A stretch of DNA of 64,000 bases from Halostreptopolyspora alba. Its GTDB lineage: Bacteria > Actinomycetota > Actinomycetes > Streptosporangiales > Streptosporangiaceae. The position numbers and the translations under genes are program-made. The DNA lies in contig RJMB01000010.1 of the NCBI GenBank assembly GCA_003725585.1, positions 62,001 through 126,000 of the forward strand, given 5' to 3'. Shown here one piece after another: positions 8,867 through 17,008 of this stretch. Each line of letters opens with the position of its first letter. The stretch's first letter is position 1. The notes beneath the pieces were generated by a model that was given only the letters and a program-made list of their open reading frames with translations, searched no databases and was not told the DNA's origin.

Positions 8867-10147
8867 CTAGAGCAGTGTGGGCGCGGGCACACCGAGCAGG
8901 GACAGCCCTGTTCCGAGCACACCGGCCACAGCGGCGCACAGCTCCAACCGCGCCCCGACAACCTCCCGCTCCGCGGCGTCGGTCGCCGGTGAGGTGGGCA
9001 CGGCGGTGCACGACTCCCGCCACTCATGGTACGCAGCGGCGACACCTTCCAGGTATCGCACGAGGATATGTGGTTGGCGACGCTCGGCCGCCGCCGACAG
9101 AACCCCGGGGCCGTCGAACAGGCACCCGAGGAGCGCGGCCGCGCGCGGCTCGTCGAGGGCCGCGACCGCGTCGTCGCCGAACTCGCACGCCCCGGCCCGA
9201 GGCCGCGCGGACAGCGCGGGACCGGGTGGGGCGAACCCGACCCGGGCCGCCCAACCGCGGGTGCTGACCGCGTGCGCGTGCGCGTAGCGGACCGCGAACC
9301 CCGGGTTGGCCGCGGTGAGCCGCTCCCAGTCACCGGGCTCCTCGGCCGTGGGCAGCGCGGGCAGGTCGGGCCCCGTCACCTCACCCGGGCGTGGCCGTTC
9401 GGGCACCGACCTACAGAACGCGATCCGCGCGTTGGCCTCACCAACCACGCCGAGGAGTCGTGCGGCCTCACTCATGCCGGGAGGGGTGTCGATACAGGGG
9501 TCACGCCAGGTCACCTCCTCCGCGCCGTTCTCCTCGCTCCCGGTGCGTCCCCGGCTCGGCGGTGGACCGCCCGCGCCCGGCCCACCGGAGGCCGGACACC
9601 CGCCGCTCTCCTCCTCGCCGGCGCCCGTGGCCAGGAGCATTCGACGTCGGGCGTCGTCGCGGGCCCAGGCCCGCGCCCGGGAGAGGGTCTCGGCCGTGTG
9701 CAGCGCGCTCAGTCCCCACTCGACCGCCGTACGCCCCCCCGCCAGGGGCGGACTCTGGGCGGGGCGGTCCCCCGTGAGGTATCCGGGGGCGCGGGCCGCG
9801 CGCACCAGGGAGACACGGGCGCGCGGGGTCAGGGTGAGGTTGACGAACCCCCGCCCCTCGACGTCGGCGCTGACCACGTGGGGTGTGGACCTCAGTTCCG
9901 CCGCGATGTCGGCGGCCAGCTCGTCGGCGGGCAGCCCGACGGCACCGGCGATCCGGAGGGCGAGCGCCGTGGCGTAGTCGCCCCGCGTGCCGGCCGGGGG
10001 TCGGCGCGGCTCCGCGGCGGGAACGCCGGCCGTCGCCGCTCCGGTGACCACCGCCGCCGCGGACCGCAGCAGGTCGTCGAGCCACCATGGTGTCGCGCCG
10101 CCGTCCAGCGGCCCGCCACGTGGCTGTTGCCCGCTGTCCGCGTGCAT
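8867..10147 (-). CDS. nrtL: ArgS-related anticodon-binding-domain protein NrtL
   Basis: 426 residues resembling arginyl-tRNA synthetase ends without its middle. The N-terminal part (DYATALALRIAGAVGLPADELA...GRGFVNLTL) is like the ArgRS N-terminal additional domain; the C-terminal part (about 310-426, VRYAHAHAVSTRG...YLEGVAAAYHEWRESC) is a DALR-type anticodon-binding domain. The catalytic HIGH and KMSKS signatures are absent, and a Gly/Pro/Ser-rich linker occupies their place, so it cannot aminoacylate. NrtL is a named actinobacterial relative next to lysA; its role is not established. ATG 10147 has GGAG close upstream. It is 28 bp downstream of the response regulator. Confidence 0.78.
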   Translation of the reverse strand: MHADSGQQPRGGPLDGGATPWWLDDLLRSAAAVVTGAATAGVPAAEPRRPPAGTRGDYATALALRIAGAVGLPADELAADIAAELRSTPHVVSADVEGRGFVNLTLTPRARVSLVRAARAPGYLTGDRPAQSPPLAGGRTAVEWGLSALHTAETLSRARAWARDDARRRMLLATGAGEEESGGCPASGGPGAGGPPPSRGRTGSEENGAEEVTWRDPCIDTPPGMSEAARLLGVVGEANARIAFCRSVPERPRPGEVTGPDLPALPTAEEPGDWERLTAANPGFAVRYAHAHAVSTRGWAARVGFAPPGPALSARPRAGACEFGDDAVAALDEPRAAALLGCLFDGPGVLSAAAERRQPHILVRYLEGVAAAYHEWRESCTAVPTSPATDAAEREVVGARLELCAAVAGVLGTGLSLLGVPAPTLL

Positions 10148-10175
10148 GACGCTCCGTTTCCAGGGGCCGTGCGCC

Positions 10176-10604
10176 TCACCCCGCGGCGGTCCTGGAGCTC
10201 TCCTCGCTTCTCTCCACCCCGGCCCCGTCGATTCCGGCGAGCTCGCGCACCACGCGAATGAGCTCGCTGGGGTCGAAGGGTTTGGTGACGTAGGCGTCCA
10301 CCCCGATGTCCTCCCCGCGCCTGATGTCGTCCCCCTGCGCCCGCGCGGTGATGAGGACGACCCTCACGTCGCGGGTCTCCTCACCCTGCCGCAGCTGCAG
10401 AGCGGCACCCCAACCGTCCAGCCGGGGCATCATGATGTCCAGCGTGATCACGTCAGGAGCGACCTCGGCCACAGTCTCCAGGCACTCCTGCCCGTCAACC
10501 GCGGTGTGCACCTCGAATCCCTCGAGCTGCAGGTTGACGGCGATCAGCTGCCGGATCACCTCATCGTCGTCGACCACCAGTACCCGTGCCAGCGCTTCAC
10601 CCAC
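10176..10604 (-). CDS. Single-domain response regulator (CheY-like receiver)
   Basis: 142 residues, a receiver domain with no output domain. The acidic pocket VVDDDE, the phospho-accepting aspartate in ITLDIMMPRLDG, the conserved Thr/Ser position (VVLITA) and the lysine in VTKPFDP are all intact. It should be phosphorylated by a kinase encoded elsewhere and act by protein contact. The start is set by promoter geometry: TAGTCT (10617-10612 on the minus strand) lies exactly seven bases before GTG 10604, the layout of a leaderless gene, and there is no ribosome-binding site. A longer frame from ATG 10676 would include the promoter. It heads the run into nrtL and lysA. Confidence 0.85.
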   Translation of the reverse strand: MGEALARVLVVDDDEVIRQLIAVNLQLEGFEVHTAVDGQECLETVAEVAPDVITLDIMMPRLDGWGAALQLRQGEETRDVRVVLITARAQGDDIRRGEDIGVDAYVTKPFDPSELIRVVRELAGIDGAGVERSEESSRTAAG

Positions 10605-10611
10605 GCTCGCG

Positions 10612-10617
10612 AGACTA
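10612..10617 (-). promoter_or_regulatory. -10 box TAGTCT for leaderless response regulator gene
   Basis: TAGTCT is followed by 7 nt and then GTG, so transcription would begin at the start codon. No clear -35 was found. Confidence 0.5.
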
Positions 10618-10709
10618 ACCCGCTCGCCCGCCCCGCCGCTGGCGTATCGCCAAACCACTGGAACTGTCCATCCCACCCCGTGAGCCCTGCTAGAGTTGGG
10701 AGGCGCAGC

Positions 10710-10781
10710 GCCCCCTTAGCTCAGGGGATAGAGCAACGGCCTCCGGAGCCGTGTGCGGAGGTTCGAATCCTCCAGGGGGCA
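10710..10781 (+). tRNA. tRNA-Arg (anticodon CCG)
   Basis: A 72-nt cloverleaf: acceptor GCCCCCT/AGGGGGC, D-arm GCTC/GAGC, anticodon stem ACGGC/GCCGT with loop CTCCGGA giving anticodon CCG (reads CGG), T-arm GGAGG TTCGAAT CCTCC, discriminator A. The CCA tail is not encoded. TAGAGT at 10691-10696 is a candidate -10 box. The gene is followed by a hairpin and by an integrase remnant, the usual setting of a tRNA used as an integration target. Confidence 0.97.
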
Positions 10782-10811
10782 CCCTCACGCGAACAGCGCG
10801 AACCTCGTGAG

Positions 10812-10850
10812 TGACCAGCGGCGATACCTCATCGGCCGTTGGTCATTTCT
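10812..10850 (+). terminator. Terminator downstream of tRNA-Arg
   Basis: TGACCAGCGGC (10812-10822) pairs with GCCGTTGGTCA (10835-10845) with one G-U pair and is followed by TTTCT. Confidence 0.6.
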
Positions 10851-10928
10851 CGTCACGAGACCCCATCGAATCCCAGGTTCGCCGGATGTCTGTGGACGAG
10901 TCGTGGACGCAGGCATAACACACAAAAA

Positions 10929-10964
10929 GGGCGGGGACTCCGAAATCACGCGGAGTCCCCGCCC
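10929..10964. terminator. Strong bidirectional terminator hairpin
   Basis: GGGCGGGGACTCCG (10929-10942) and CGGAGTCCCCGCCC (10951-10964) make a perfect 14-bp stem with an 8-nt loop. AAAAA precedes it, so minus-strand transcripts coming from the S8 protease or integrase remnant end in a T5 run. Confidence 0.8.
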
Positions 10965-10992
10965 TATTCACTTCACCTGAGTGTGATCTATG

Positions 10993-11250
10993 TCACCAGT
11001 GATCGCCCATGCGGTCGATCCACACGTCGTCCATCTCGCTCCACACCTGGGCATACGTGCGTCGCAGCACCTCGACACTGTGCCCGGCCCACTTCGCCAC
11101 TTGAGGCGCCGGCACACCGCGGTTCAGCCGGTAGGTCCCCCCGGCGTGCGCGTCCGAGGCCAGACCCGCGACCCCCGCGTCGTAGCCGTAACCGCACCAG
11201 GTCGCCTCACGTGTCGACAGCCTGGTGCCGCCGTGGGCGCCCTGGGGACA
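10993..11250 (-). pseudogene. C-terminal remnant of a tyrosine recombinase (integrase)
   Basis: The minus-strand frame ending at the TGA at 10993 reads RLNRGVPAPQVAKWAGHS followed by VEVLRRTYAQVW, matching the last part of actinobacterial tRNA-targeting tyrosine integrases (LNxGVPxxQVAxWAGHS, then the nucleophile tyrosine). The preceding box, normally YDLRHAGVTWRLN, is degenerate here (ASDAHAGGTYRLN): the catalytic arginine of the LRH motif is gone. No start codon or N-terminal two-thirds exists, since the next gene begins 70 bp further on. It is therefore a dead fragment, lying about 210 bp from tRNA-Arg. A repeat of the tRNA 3' end marking a second att site was not found in the window. Confidence 0.75.
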
Positions 11251-11318
11251 ACGATCTCTGAATCCCGGTTTCTCGGTCAGCCCGAGTACGTGTCCACGTG
11301 GCGTGTGGAGCGTAGTGG

Positions 11319-12797
11319 TCAGCGCGGCGGTGGCACGGTGCTCAGGTCACGCGGGGTGATGGACCGGGCCATCACGCAGGCCGCCGACGCGTCGACAAGG
11401 CCCGCGCCGGTCGCACCGTCGTGCCCGGGCCCCGCGGGTTGACCCATGTGGCTGTTGCCCTTCTGGACGTCGCGCGCCGAAGACTTGAGTACGGCCTTGA
11501 CGAGCTCCGGCGACAGGCCGGGCTGGACCTGCTTGAGCAGGGCGCAGACTCCGGCGATCTGCGGCGAGGCCGCGCTCGTTCCGCTGATGACCGCCCAGCC
11601 GTCGCTGGGGGTGGTTTGGTCCCCCGTGGGGAAAGTGCCACCGGCGAGACCGGCGTCGATCTCGCAACCGGGTTGTACCGGCAGCATGATGTATATGCCC
11701 TTTGGCTGCTGACCGACCAGACCACACACGTCGGGGACGTGTCGTCCGGGGTATATGAGGCTGTCGAAGCTGCTCGCGTAGTCCGAGGCCATCAGGTCGA
11801 GGTCCGCCCCCTGCAGCGTCGCCTGCGCGTAGACCCCGCCGACCGCGATCACCTCCGGCATCATCGCGGGGAAGGCGACCTGGCCGTTCCCACCCGAGAA
11901 GCACACCGTGATGCCACGGTCGCGGACCGCGTCCTCAACCGCGATCTCCAGCGGCTTCAGGAAGTTGGGCAGTGCGCGCCTGTCGGGGAGGTGGTACCCC
12001 CAACTGTTGGTCATCACCGCCGGATACAGGTCGGCCGCCGTCTTGAAGGCCAGGGTGGCGTTACCCCCCATCTTCACGCCAACGAAGTTGACATCCCGTG
12101 CCGCGGCGAAGATGTTGGCCGCCTCCGCGGTGCCGTGGCCGTTCTCGTCCTGCTCCATGTGCGCGGCGTCAGGCGCGAGGGTGACGTTGTAGTTGTAGCC
12201 GTGCCATTCGTAGAAGGGGTGCTTGTAGAAGCCGGTGTCGTTCATGGCCACGAGCACACCGCGCCCCGTGACACCGTGCTCGTGCGCCCCGCTGGCGCGC
12301 AGTACGAGCGCCACGTCGTCCGGCACGCGCAGGTGGAAGTAGGAGGGTTGCGGGGGCAGTGGCGCCCCGAGCAACTGCGGTGGGGGCTGCGGGTAGGCCC
12401 GCTCGACCAGTGGGGTCAGGGAGTCGGGGATGGTGAACGGCTCTCCCGGGGCGTGGGAGAGGTAGCTGATGACCGCCCTGTCGCGGGACGGCTCTCCGGC
12501 TTCCGTGTCGTACAGGTTTTGCGTACGTCGCGTGACCCGGGTGTGGAAAGTCTCCTCCCACAGGGACCGCGAGCATTCCCCACTGATGGAGTACTTTCCG
12601 ACGTGTCGGATTGTCAGGCCGAGCCGTTGGAACTCGATCGCGGCCTGCGTTGCGCGCCCCGCAGGGGGCGCGAGTTCGTCGAGTGAGGCCGCCTGAATGG
12701 CGGAGGGCTCCTCGAACACCGAGATATCCGACCGTGGACGCACCGCCGCTTCGAAGTAGACGGTCTCCGTGGCACGCTCCGTCGCGGTGGCCTGCAT
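11319..12797 (-). CDS. S8 (subtilisin-like) serine protease without signal peptide
   Basis: 492 residues. The catalytic triad of family S8 is readable: Asp in AMNDTGF (about 187), His in NGHGT (about 220) and Ser in GTSAASP (about 407); the oxyanion Asn is in FSGGNG. The first ~170 residues form a separate prodomain-like region (RLGLTIRHVGKYSISGECS ... IPDSLTPLVERAYPQPPPQLL). There is no signal peptide or transmembrane segment, so it probably acts inside the cell or leaves by an unusual route. ATG 12797 has GAGGGG six bases upstream. It is 38 bp downstream of a small gene that encodes a homologue of its own N-terminal domain. Substrate unknown. Confidence 0.9.
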   Translation of the reverse strand: MQATATERATETVYFEAAVRPRSDISVFEEPSAIQAASLDELAPPAGRATQAAIEFQRLGLTIRHVGKYSISGECSRSLWEETFHTRVTRRTQNLYDTEAGEPSRDRAVISYLSHAPGEPFTIPDSLTPLVERAYPQPPPQLLGAPLPPQPSYFHLRVPDDVALVLRASGAHEHGVTGRGVLVAMNDTGFYKHPFYEWHGYNYNVTLAPDAAHMEQDENGHGTAEAANIFAAARDVNFVGVKMGGNATLAFKTAADLYPAVMTNSWGYHLPDRRALPNFLKPLEIAVEDAVRDRGITVCFSGGNGQVAFPAMMPEVIAVGGVYAQATLQGADLDLMASDYASSFDSLIYPGRHVPDVCGLVGQQPKGIYIMLPVQPGCEIDAGLAGGTFPTGDQTTPSDGWAVISGTSAASPQIAGVCALLKQVQPGLSPELVKAVLKSSARDVQKGNSHMGQPAGPGHDGATGAGLVDASAACVMARSITPRDLSTVPPPR

Positions 12798-12835
12798 TTC
12801 GATCCCCTCTCTTCCGAACACGGAACAGGAAGTTC

Positions 12836-13207
12836 CTAGAAGAACTCCGGAGGCTCGGTGAAATAAACGCCGTTAACGATTCCTTTCAGTTCGGACGGTA
12901 TCTCCGGTTCTTCCGGCCACGGCTTCGGAAACCCGGCCTCCTGCCCCGGCGATGCGCCTTCATCCGCGTCCGTGAACGAGATCCCGAACACACGAAGCCA
13001 CAACTCGCGCGACCCGCTGACGCTGATCGTGGCCCCCACGTGTAGTACACGGAAACCCAGCCACCGCAGGGATTTGGCAGCACGCCCCTCTCGGCCGGGC
13101 TCGGCCAGGACCTCTGCCGGGATCGCATCACGCACGCCATCCCCCACCTCTGGAACAATGGTTCCGGTTGTTTGGTACCCAACCTTCGAACCCCCGAACG
13201 CGAGCAC
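12836..13207 (-). CDS. Stand-alone homologue of the S8 protease N-terminal domain
   Basis: Up to 123 residues. Reading it beside the neighbouring protease gives a full-length match to that protein's N-terminal domain: WLGFRVLHVGATISVSGSRE against RLGLTIRHVGKYSISGECSR, and at the end IPSELKGIVNGVYFTEPPEFF against IPDSLTPLVERAYPQPPPQLL. It thus looks like a free prodomain. Prodomains of S8 proteases are established folding chaperones and inhibitors, so an in-trans inhibitor or chaperone is my inference. GTG 13207 lacks a clear ribosome-binding site; an internal GTG behind GGGGGATGGC could be the true start. Same strand as and just upstream of the protease, probably one operon. Confidence 0.7.
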   Translation of the reverse strand: MLAFGGSKVGYQTTGTIVPEVGDGVRDAIPAEVLAEPGREGRAAKSLRWLGFRVLHVGATISVSGSRELWLRVFGISFTDADEGASPGQEAGFPKPWPEEPEIPSELKGIVNGVYFTEPPEFF

Positions 13208-13929
13208 CCAGAAAAGGGAAGTAATATCTGGGTCGCACCCCAGGGTCGACGACCGGTTCAGCGGCTGGCCCGATCCCGAGAAATGGGATCATATTCACGG
13301 AAAATCGTGGAAAAAGGGAGTTCCGGCCGGACGCGACCGGTCCCCACACCGTTGGCCCGGGTGGCTGCTGTGGGGATGGCCGGTTGGCGGTCCCGGCGCA
13401 CCCGGGCAGTGCGGCGCGGTGCGCGCCCATCATCGCCGGCGGTCAGGACCGCGCCCCTGACATCGAGCGCGTAGCGCCAGGGGGCCGAGCCGCGCACGGA
13501 CCGCGACCGAGTCGTCGCGCTCCGCCCCCTCAGACCACGGCTGTGGCGCACCCGGCCGTCATCGGTCCGTTGCCGGCCCCAGGACGCGCAGGCCGCGCAC
13601 GCGCCCTTCATGACTCGCTCTTTACCTTCGCGGGCGTAGGATGGTGGTATCCGGAGACGATGACATCCCGTTCATAAGGATCGCCTGTCACACCGGCCGT
13701 CCCGATGGAGATGTCGTGCCGATCCCGTATCGCGTCCACAGAGTCTCTGTACGTTCCACCGTGCCGTGGCCGTCGAGAGCCAGGCCCGTGGACGCGTGGG
13801 GCGATCCGGTCCTGGATCGCCGGGCTACCTCACCTCATGCGCGGGCCGTAGCCGATCAATCGCGCATTTCGCCCACCCGGGACCGCACGCGGCGCGTGCG
13901 GCGCCTCGGGAGACAGGAGCACTGCTCCA
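13208..13929. other. 722-bp region without a supported gene
   Basis: Open frames on both strands here show the Arg/Pro/Ala-rich composition of GC-rich shadows and match nothing I recognise. It must hold the promoters for the S8 operon (minus) and the DUF5994 gene (plus). A TAGGAT at about 13637 is a possible -10 box but lacks a partner. Confidence 0.4.
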
Positions 13930-14496
13930 ATGTTGACTCCCACACAACACCGACCCGTCATCTCCGGATCGCCGCCGTCGGTCCCCCGGCTCCTGCTGCA
14001 ATCCCTGAAAGCCCGGCACACCCTGCTCGACGGCGGCTGGTGGCCGCGATCCAACGACCCCGTCGCCGAGCTACCCGGACTCATCCTCGCCCTTGACGAC
14101 TACCGGGGCCCCGTCCACCACATCATGCTGGGGGCCACTGGCTGGAGGAGCCGGCCCCATCTGCTGGAAGTGGCCGGACGCGCGATCCGGCTCGCCTGGT
14201 ACACCTCCATGCCCGCCGACTCGCTCACCGCGATCAGCACCAACGGCGCTCGCGTCGACCTGCTGGTCGTCCCACCCGGGGTGAACATGCCAACGGCCTG
14301 GGCCGCCATCGGAATGGCCGCCCAGCACGACAACACCACCCACGCCCCCGACCTCATCACCGCCGCTGACCGCCTGCTCCTGCCACCCGACACCGCGGCA
14401 GAGACCGACTGGGAGTCCGAAGGCGGGCGGCCGGGTCCCGCGGAGGCCGCTCCGGACCGCCCGAGACGCGTTCCCGTGGCGCGGGCCGGGGCGTGA
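13930..14496 (+). CDS. DUF5994 family protein
   Basis: 188 residues, recognised by the family's layout: LKARHTLLDGGWWPRSNDPVAELPGL near the N-terminus, a central segment on a hydrophobic strand/helix pattern (HIMLGATGWRSRP, RLAWYTSMPADSL), and RVDLLVVPPG followed by a small-residue helix. Function is unknown; members in actinomycetes usually occur near regulators of the STAS and anti-sigma type, as here. AGGAG lies about ten bases before the ATG. The stop overlaps the next start (GTGA), so the two proteins are translationally coupled. The C-terminal ~35 residues are Pro/Arg-rich and not part of the domain. Confidence 0.75.
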   Translation: MLTPTQHRPVISGSPPSVPRLLLQSLKARHTLLDGGWWPRSNDPVAELPGLILALDDYRGPVHHIMLGATGWRSRPHLLEVAGRAIRLAWYTSMPADSLTAISTNGARVDLLVVPPGVNMPTAWAAIGMAAQHDNTTHAPDLITAADRLLLPPDTAAETDWESEGGRPGPAEAAPDRPRRVPVARAGA

Positions 14497-14921
14497 CCAC
14501 CACAGCGCCCGCGCCCCGGCACGGCCAGATCCGCGTCGAGGGCGAACCGCCCCCACCGGGCGGCTCCGCCAACACCGTGCTCAGGCTGTACGGCGAAATC
14601 GACTCCGCCACCACCCCCGCGTTACGCGAACATCTGTTCGCCGCGCTCCGCCCCGGGCTGAGACTGCTGGTCATCGACCTCTCCGGGATCACCTTCTGCG
14701 ACGTGGCCGGCCTCGCCGTGCTGGTCGGGACGCGCCACCGAGCCGAGCGGCTCGGCATGGAGCTGCGGCTGGTCGGGCCTCGGCCACAGATGCGTGGAAC
14801 ACTGCGCGTCACCGGGCTGGAGCGTGTCCTCACGATCCACCCCACACTCGCCCGGGCCCTCGCTGACGGCCCGGGTGAGACGGGATGCCACCCCACCCCA
14901 ACCCACCCACGTCCGCGGTGA
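14493..14921 (+). CDS. STAS-domain anti-sigma factor antagonist
   Basis: 142 residues. A STAS domain: LRLYGEIDSATTPALREHL, then LLVIDLSGITFCDVAGLAVL, where the family's phosphorylatable residue sits in the SGITFCD loop; here the usual DSSG serine is replaced by C-D, so phosphorylation control as in SpoIIAA may be lost or altered. Such proteins bind anti-sigma factors and free a sigma factor. It starts at a GTG that overlaps the stop of the DUF5994 gene. The last ~20 residues are Pro/His-rich. No partner anti-sigma factor is adjacent. Confidence 0.85.
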   Translation: MTTTAPAPRHGQIRVEGEPPPPGGSANTVLRLYGEIDSATTPALREHLFAALRPGLRLLVIDLSGITFCDVAGLAVLVGTRHRAERLGMELRLVGPRPQMRGTLRVTGLERVLTIHPTLARALADGPGETGCHPTPTHPRPR

Positions 14922-15074
14922 GCCGAGACGTTGGGAAAGACCACCGGTGAGGTCCGCGGGCGGGGCGAGGACCTCCCGCGGCGGGCCACCCGGACTGTTC
15001 ACGAAGCCACGGGCTGACCGGGGCTCCAGCTCGTCGCCGCCGCGCGAACGCGTCCAGGAACTCACCCGGGCCGA

Positions 15075-15080
15075 TAGGAT
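15075..15080 (+). promoter_or_regulatory. -10 box TAGGAT for leaderless lysS
   Basis: TAGGAT is followed by CGGGCCC and then the lysS GTG at 15088. There is no Shine-Dalgarno sequence. Confidence 0.6.
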
Positions 15081-15087
15081 CGGGCCC

Positions 15088-16590
15088 GTGAGTGACGTGC
15101 TGGATGATTCCTACGATGACCTGCCGGAGCAGATGCGTGTCCGGCGAGAGAAGCTGGACCGGCTGCGCGCGGAGGGGGTCGACCCCTTCCCGGTCAACTT
15201 CGGCCGCACCACGTCCATCGCCGCAGTGCGCGACAAACACGCCGACCTGCCCGCCGACACCGGCACCGGTGAGCGGGTCGGGATCACCGGTCGGGTCATG
15301 CTGTACCGCACCGGGGGAAAGTTGTGCTTCGCCACCATCCGCGACGACTCCGCGAGCATCCAGGTCATGATGTCGCTGGACCGGCTCGGGGCGGAGTCGT
15401 TGGCGGCCTGGAAGAGCGACATCGACCTCGGCGACCACGTCGGGGTCGAGGGTGAGGTCATCACCTCCCGGCGCGGCGAGCTGTCGATCATGGTCGACCG
15501 GTGGACACTCACGGCCAAGTGCCTGCGCCCGCTGCCGGAGAAGCACAGGGGGCTGACCGATCCCGAGGCGCGGGTCCGGCAGCGCTATGTCGACCTCCTC
15601 GTCAACCCGGAGTCGCGCGCGATGGTGCGGCGGCGCTCGGCCGCGATCAAGGCCCTGCGCGACGGGTTGGACCAGCGTGGCTACACCGAGGTCGAGACCC
15701 CGATGCTGCAGCGGGTACACGGTGGGGCGACCGCGCGGCCGTTCACCACCCACATCAACGCCTACGACCTCGACCTGTACCTGCGCATCGCGCCGGAGCT
15801 GTACCTCAAGCGCCTGGTCGTGGGTGGGATCGAGAAGGTTTTCGAGATCAACCGGAACTTCCGCAACGAGGGGGCGGACTCCACGCACAACCCCGAGTTC
15901 ACGATGCTGGAGTTCTACCAGAGCTACGCCGACTACACCGACATGGCCGAACTCACCCGGGAACTGATCCAGGGGGCGGCCATGGCCGCGTTCGGTTCCA
16001 CGGTGGTCCCGCGCGGTGAGGGCGAGGAAGAGCTGGACATCGGCGGCCAGTGGCCCCACATCACGCTGTACGGCGCGGTCTCGCGGGCGCTGGGCGAGGA
16101 GGTGACGGTGCGCACCTCCGTTGACTCGCTGCGCAAGTTGGCCGATGGGCGCCACGTCGAGTGGAGCCCCGACTGGGGGCCGGGCAAGCTGGCCGAGCAC
16201 CTCTTCGAGGAACTCGTCGAACCCACCCTGGTTCAGCCCACATTCGTCCGGGACTTCCCGCTGGAGACCAGCCCACTCACGCGCACCCACCGCGACGACG
16301 AGCTACTCACCGAGAAGTGGGACCTCATCGGGTTCGGCATGGAGCTGGGCACCGGCTTCTCCGAACTCGTCGACCCCGTCGAGCAACGCCGCCGGCTCAC
16401 CGAGCAGTCCCTTCTCGCCGCGGGGGGCGACGCCGAGGCGATGCAGCTCGACGAGGACTTCCTGCGGGCATTGGAGTACGGGATGCCGCCGACGGGTGGG
16501 GTGGGGATCGGAATCGACCGGATGCTGATGGCCTTCACCGGCAAGAACATCAGGGAGACCGTGTTGTTCCCCCTGGTCAAGCCCGAGTGA
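15088..16590 (+). CDS. lysS: Lysyl-tRNA synthetase, class II
   Basis: 500 residues, the usual length. The N-terminal OB-fold anticodon-binding domain (GERVGITGRVMLYRTGGKLC) is followed by the class II core: motif 1 region (ETPMLQRVHGGATARPF), motif 2 (KVFEINRNFRNEG, THNPEFTMLEFYQ) and motif 3 (GVGIGIDRMLMAFTG). It charges tRNA-Lys in the cytoplasm. The much longer open frame that starts at 14794 is rejected because a -10 box sits seven bases before GTG 15088 and the protein then has a normal N-terminus. A strong terminator follows. Confidence 0.97.
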   Translation: MSDVLDDSYDDLPEQMRVRREKLDRLRAEGVDPFPVNFGRTTSIAAVRDKHADLPADTGTGERVGITGRVMLYRTGGKLCFATIRDDSASIQVMMSLDRLGAESLAAWKSDIDLGDHVGVEGEVITSRRGELSIMVDRWTLTAKCLRPLPEKHRGLTDPEARVRQRYVDLLVNPESRAMVRRRSAAIKALRDGLDQRGYTEVETPMLQRVHGGATARPFTTHINAYDLDLYLRIAPELYLKRLVVGGIEKVFEINRNFRNEGADSTHNPEFTMLEFYQSYADYTDMAELTRELIQGAAMAAFGSTVVPRGEGEEELDIGGQWPHITLYGAVSRALGEEVTVRTSVDSLRKLADGRHVEWSPDWGPGKLAEHLFEELVEPTLVQPTFVRDFPLETSPLTRTHRDDELLTEKWDLIGFGMELGTGFSELVDPVEQRRRLTEQSLLAAGGDAEAMQLDEDFLRALEYGMPPTGGVGIGIDRMLMAFTGKNIRETVLFPLVKPE

Positions 16591-16627
16591 CACCAGGGGT
16601 GTCGATCACACCCCGGCCCAAGACAGT

Positions 16628-16658
16628 GGTGGCCCCGACCGTAACGGTCGGGGCCACC
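16628..16658 (+). terminator. Terminator of lysS
   Basis: GGTGGCCCCGACCG and CGGTCGGGGCCACC form a perfect 14-bp stem with the 3-nt loop TAA, 37 bp after the stop codon. Confidence 0.85.
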
Positions 16659-17008
16659 GCCGTGCGAGGCCGAACCGTGCCGTCGGTCACCGCCCACCGC
16701 GGAAGAGCCGCCCCTCCTCGTGCCCGTCCCCGAGGGGCTGGTCTCACCGTCTCGGTGCGCCGAAGGTTCGGGATCCGGGCGCCAAGGCCGCCAGCGCGGG
16801 AGCGGTGACGCGCGGTACCACGCGAGTCAGCGGCACCGTCGGTGCCGAACAGTTCCCCGTCGGGGCGATCAGGGCGAGCCCGCCCGGCTCCACCTCACGC
16901 TGACCGCGGTGAACCAGGCACGTTGGACAAGTTCGATCCCGACCCCGGCCACGAGGTAGTCCGCGAACACCACACCGGGGTGCAGGTGGCGCTGTGGGAG
17001 CCTCGTCC
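16659..17008. other. 350-bp convergent intergenic region
   Basis: This lies between the lysS terminator and the 3' end of the MarR gene. I see no gene, repeat or hairpin of note beyond general GC richness. Confidence 0.4.

Noticed and set aside
13258-13611. Minus-strand frame between the prodomain-like gene and DUF5994
   Set aside because: Arg/Ala/Gly-rich shadow composition and no start signal.
14794-15087. N-terminal extension of lysS by 98 residues
   Set aside because: The extension has no family resemblance and contains the TAGGAT promoter box placed exactly for a start at 15088.
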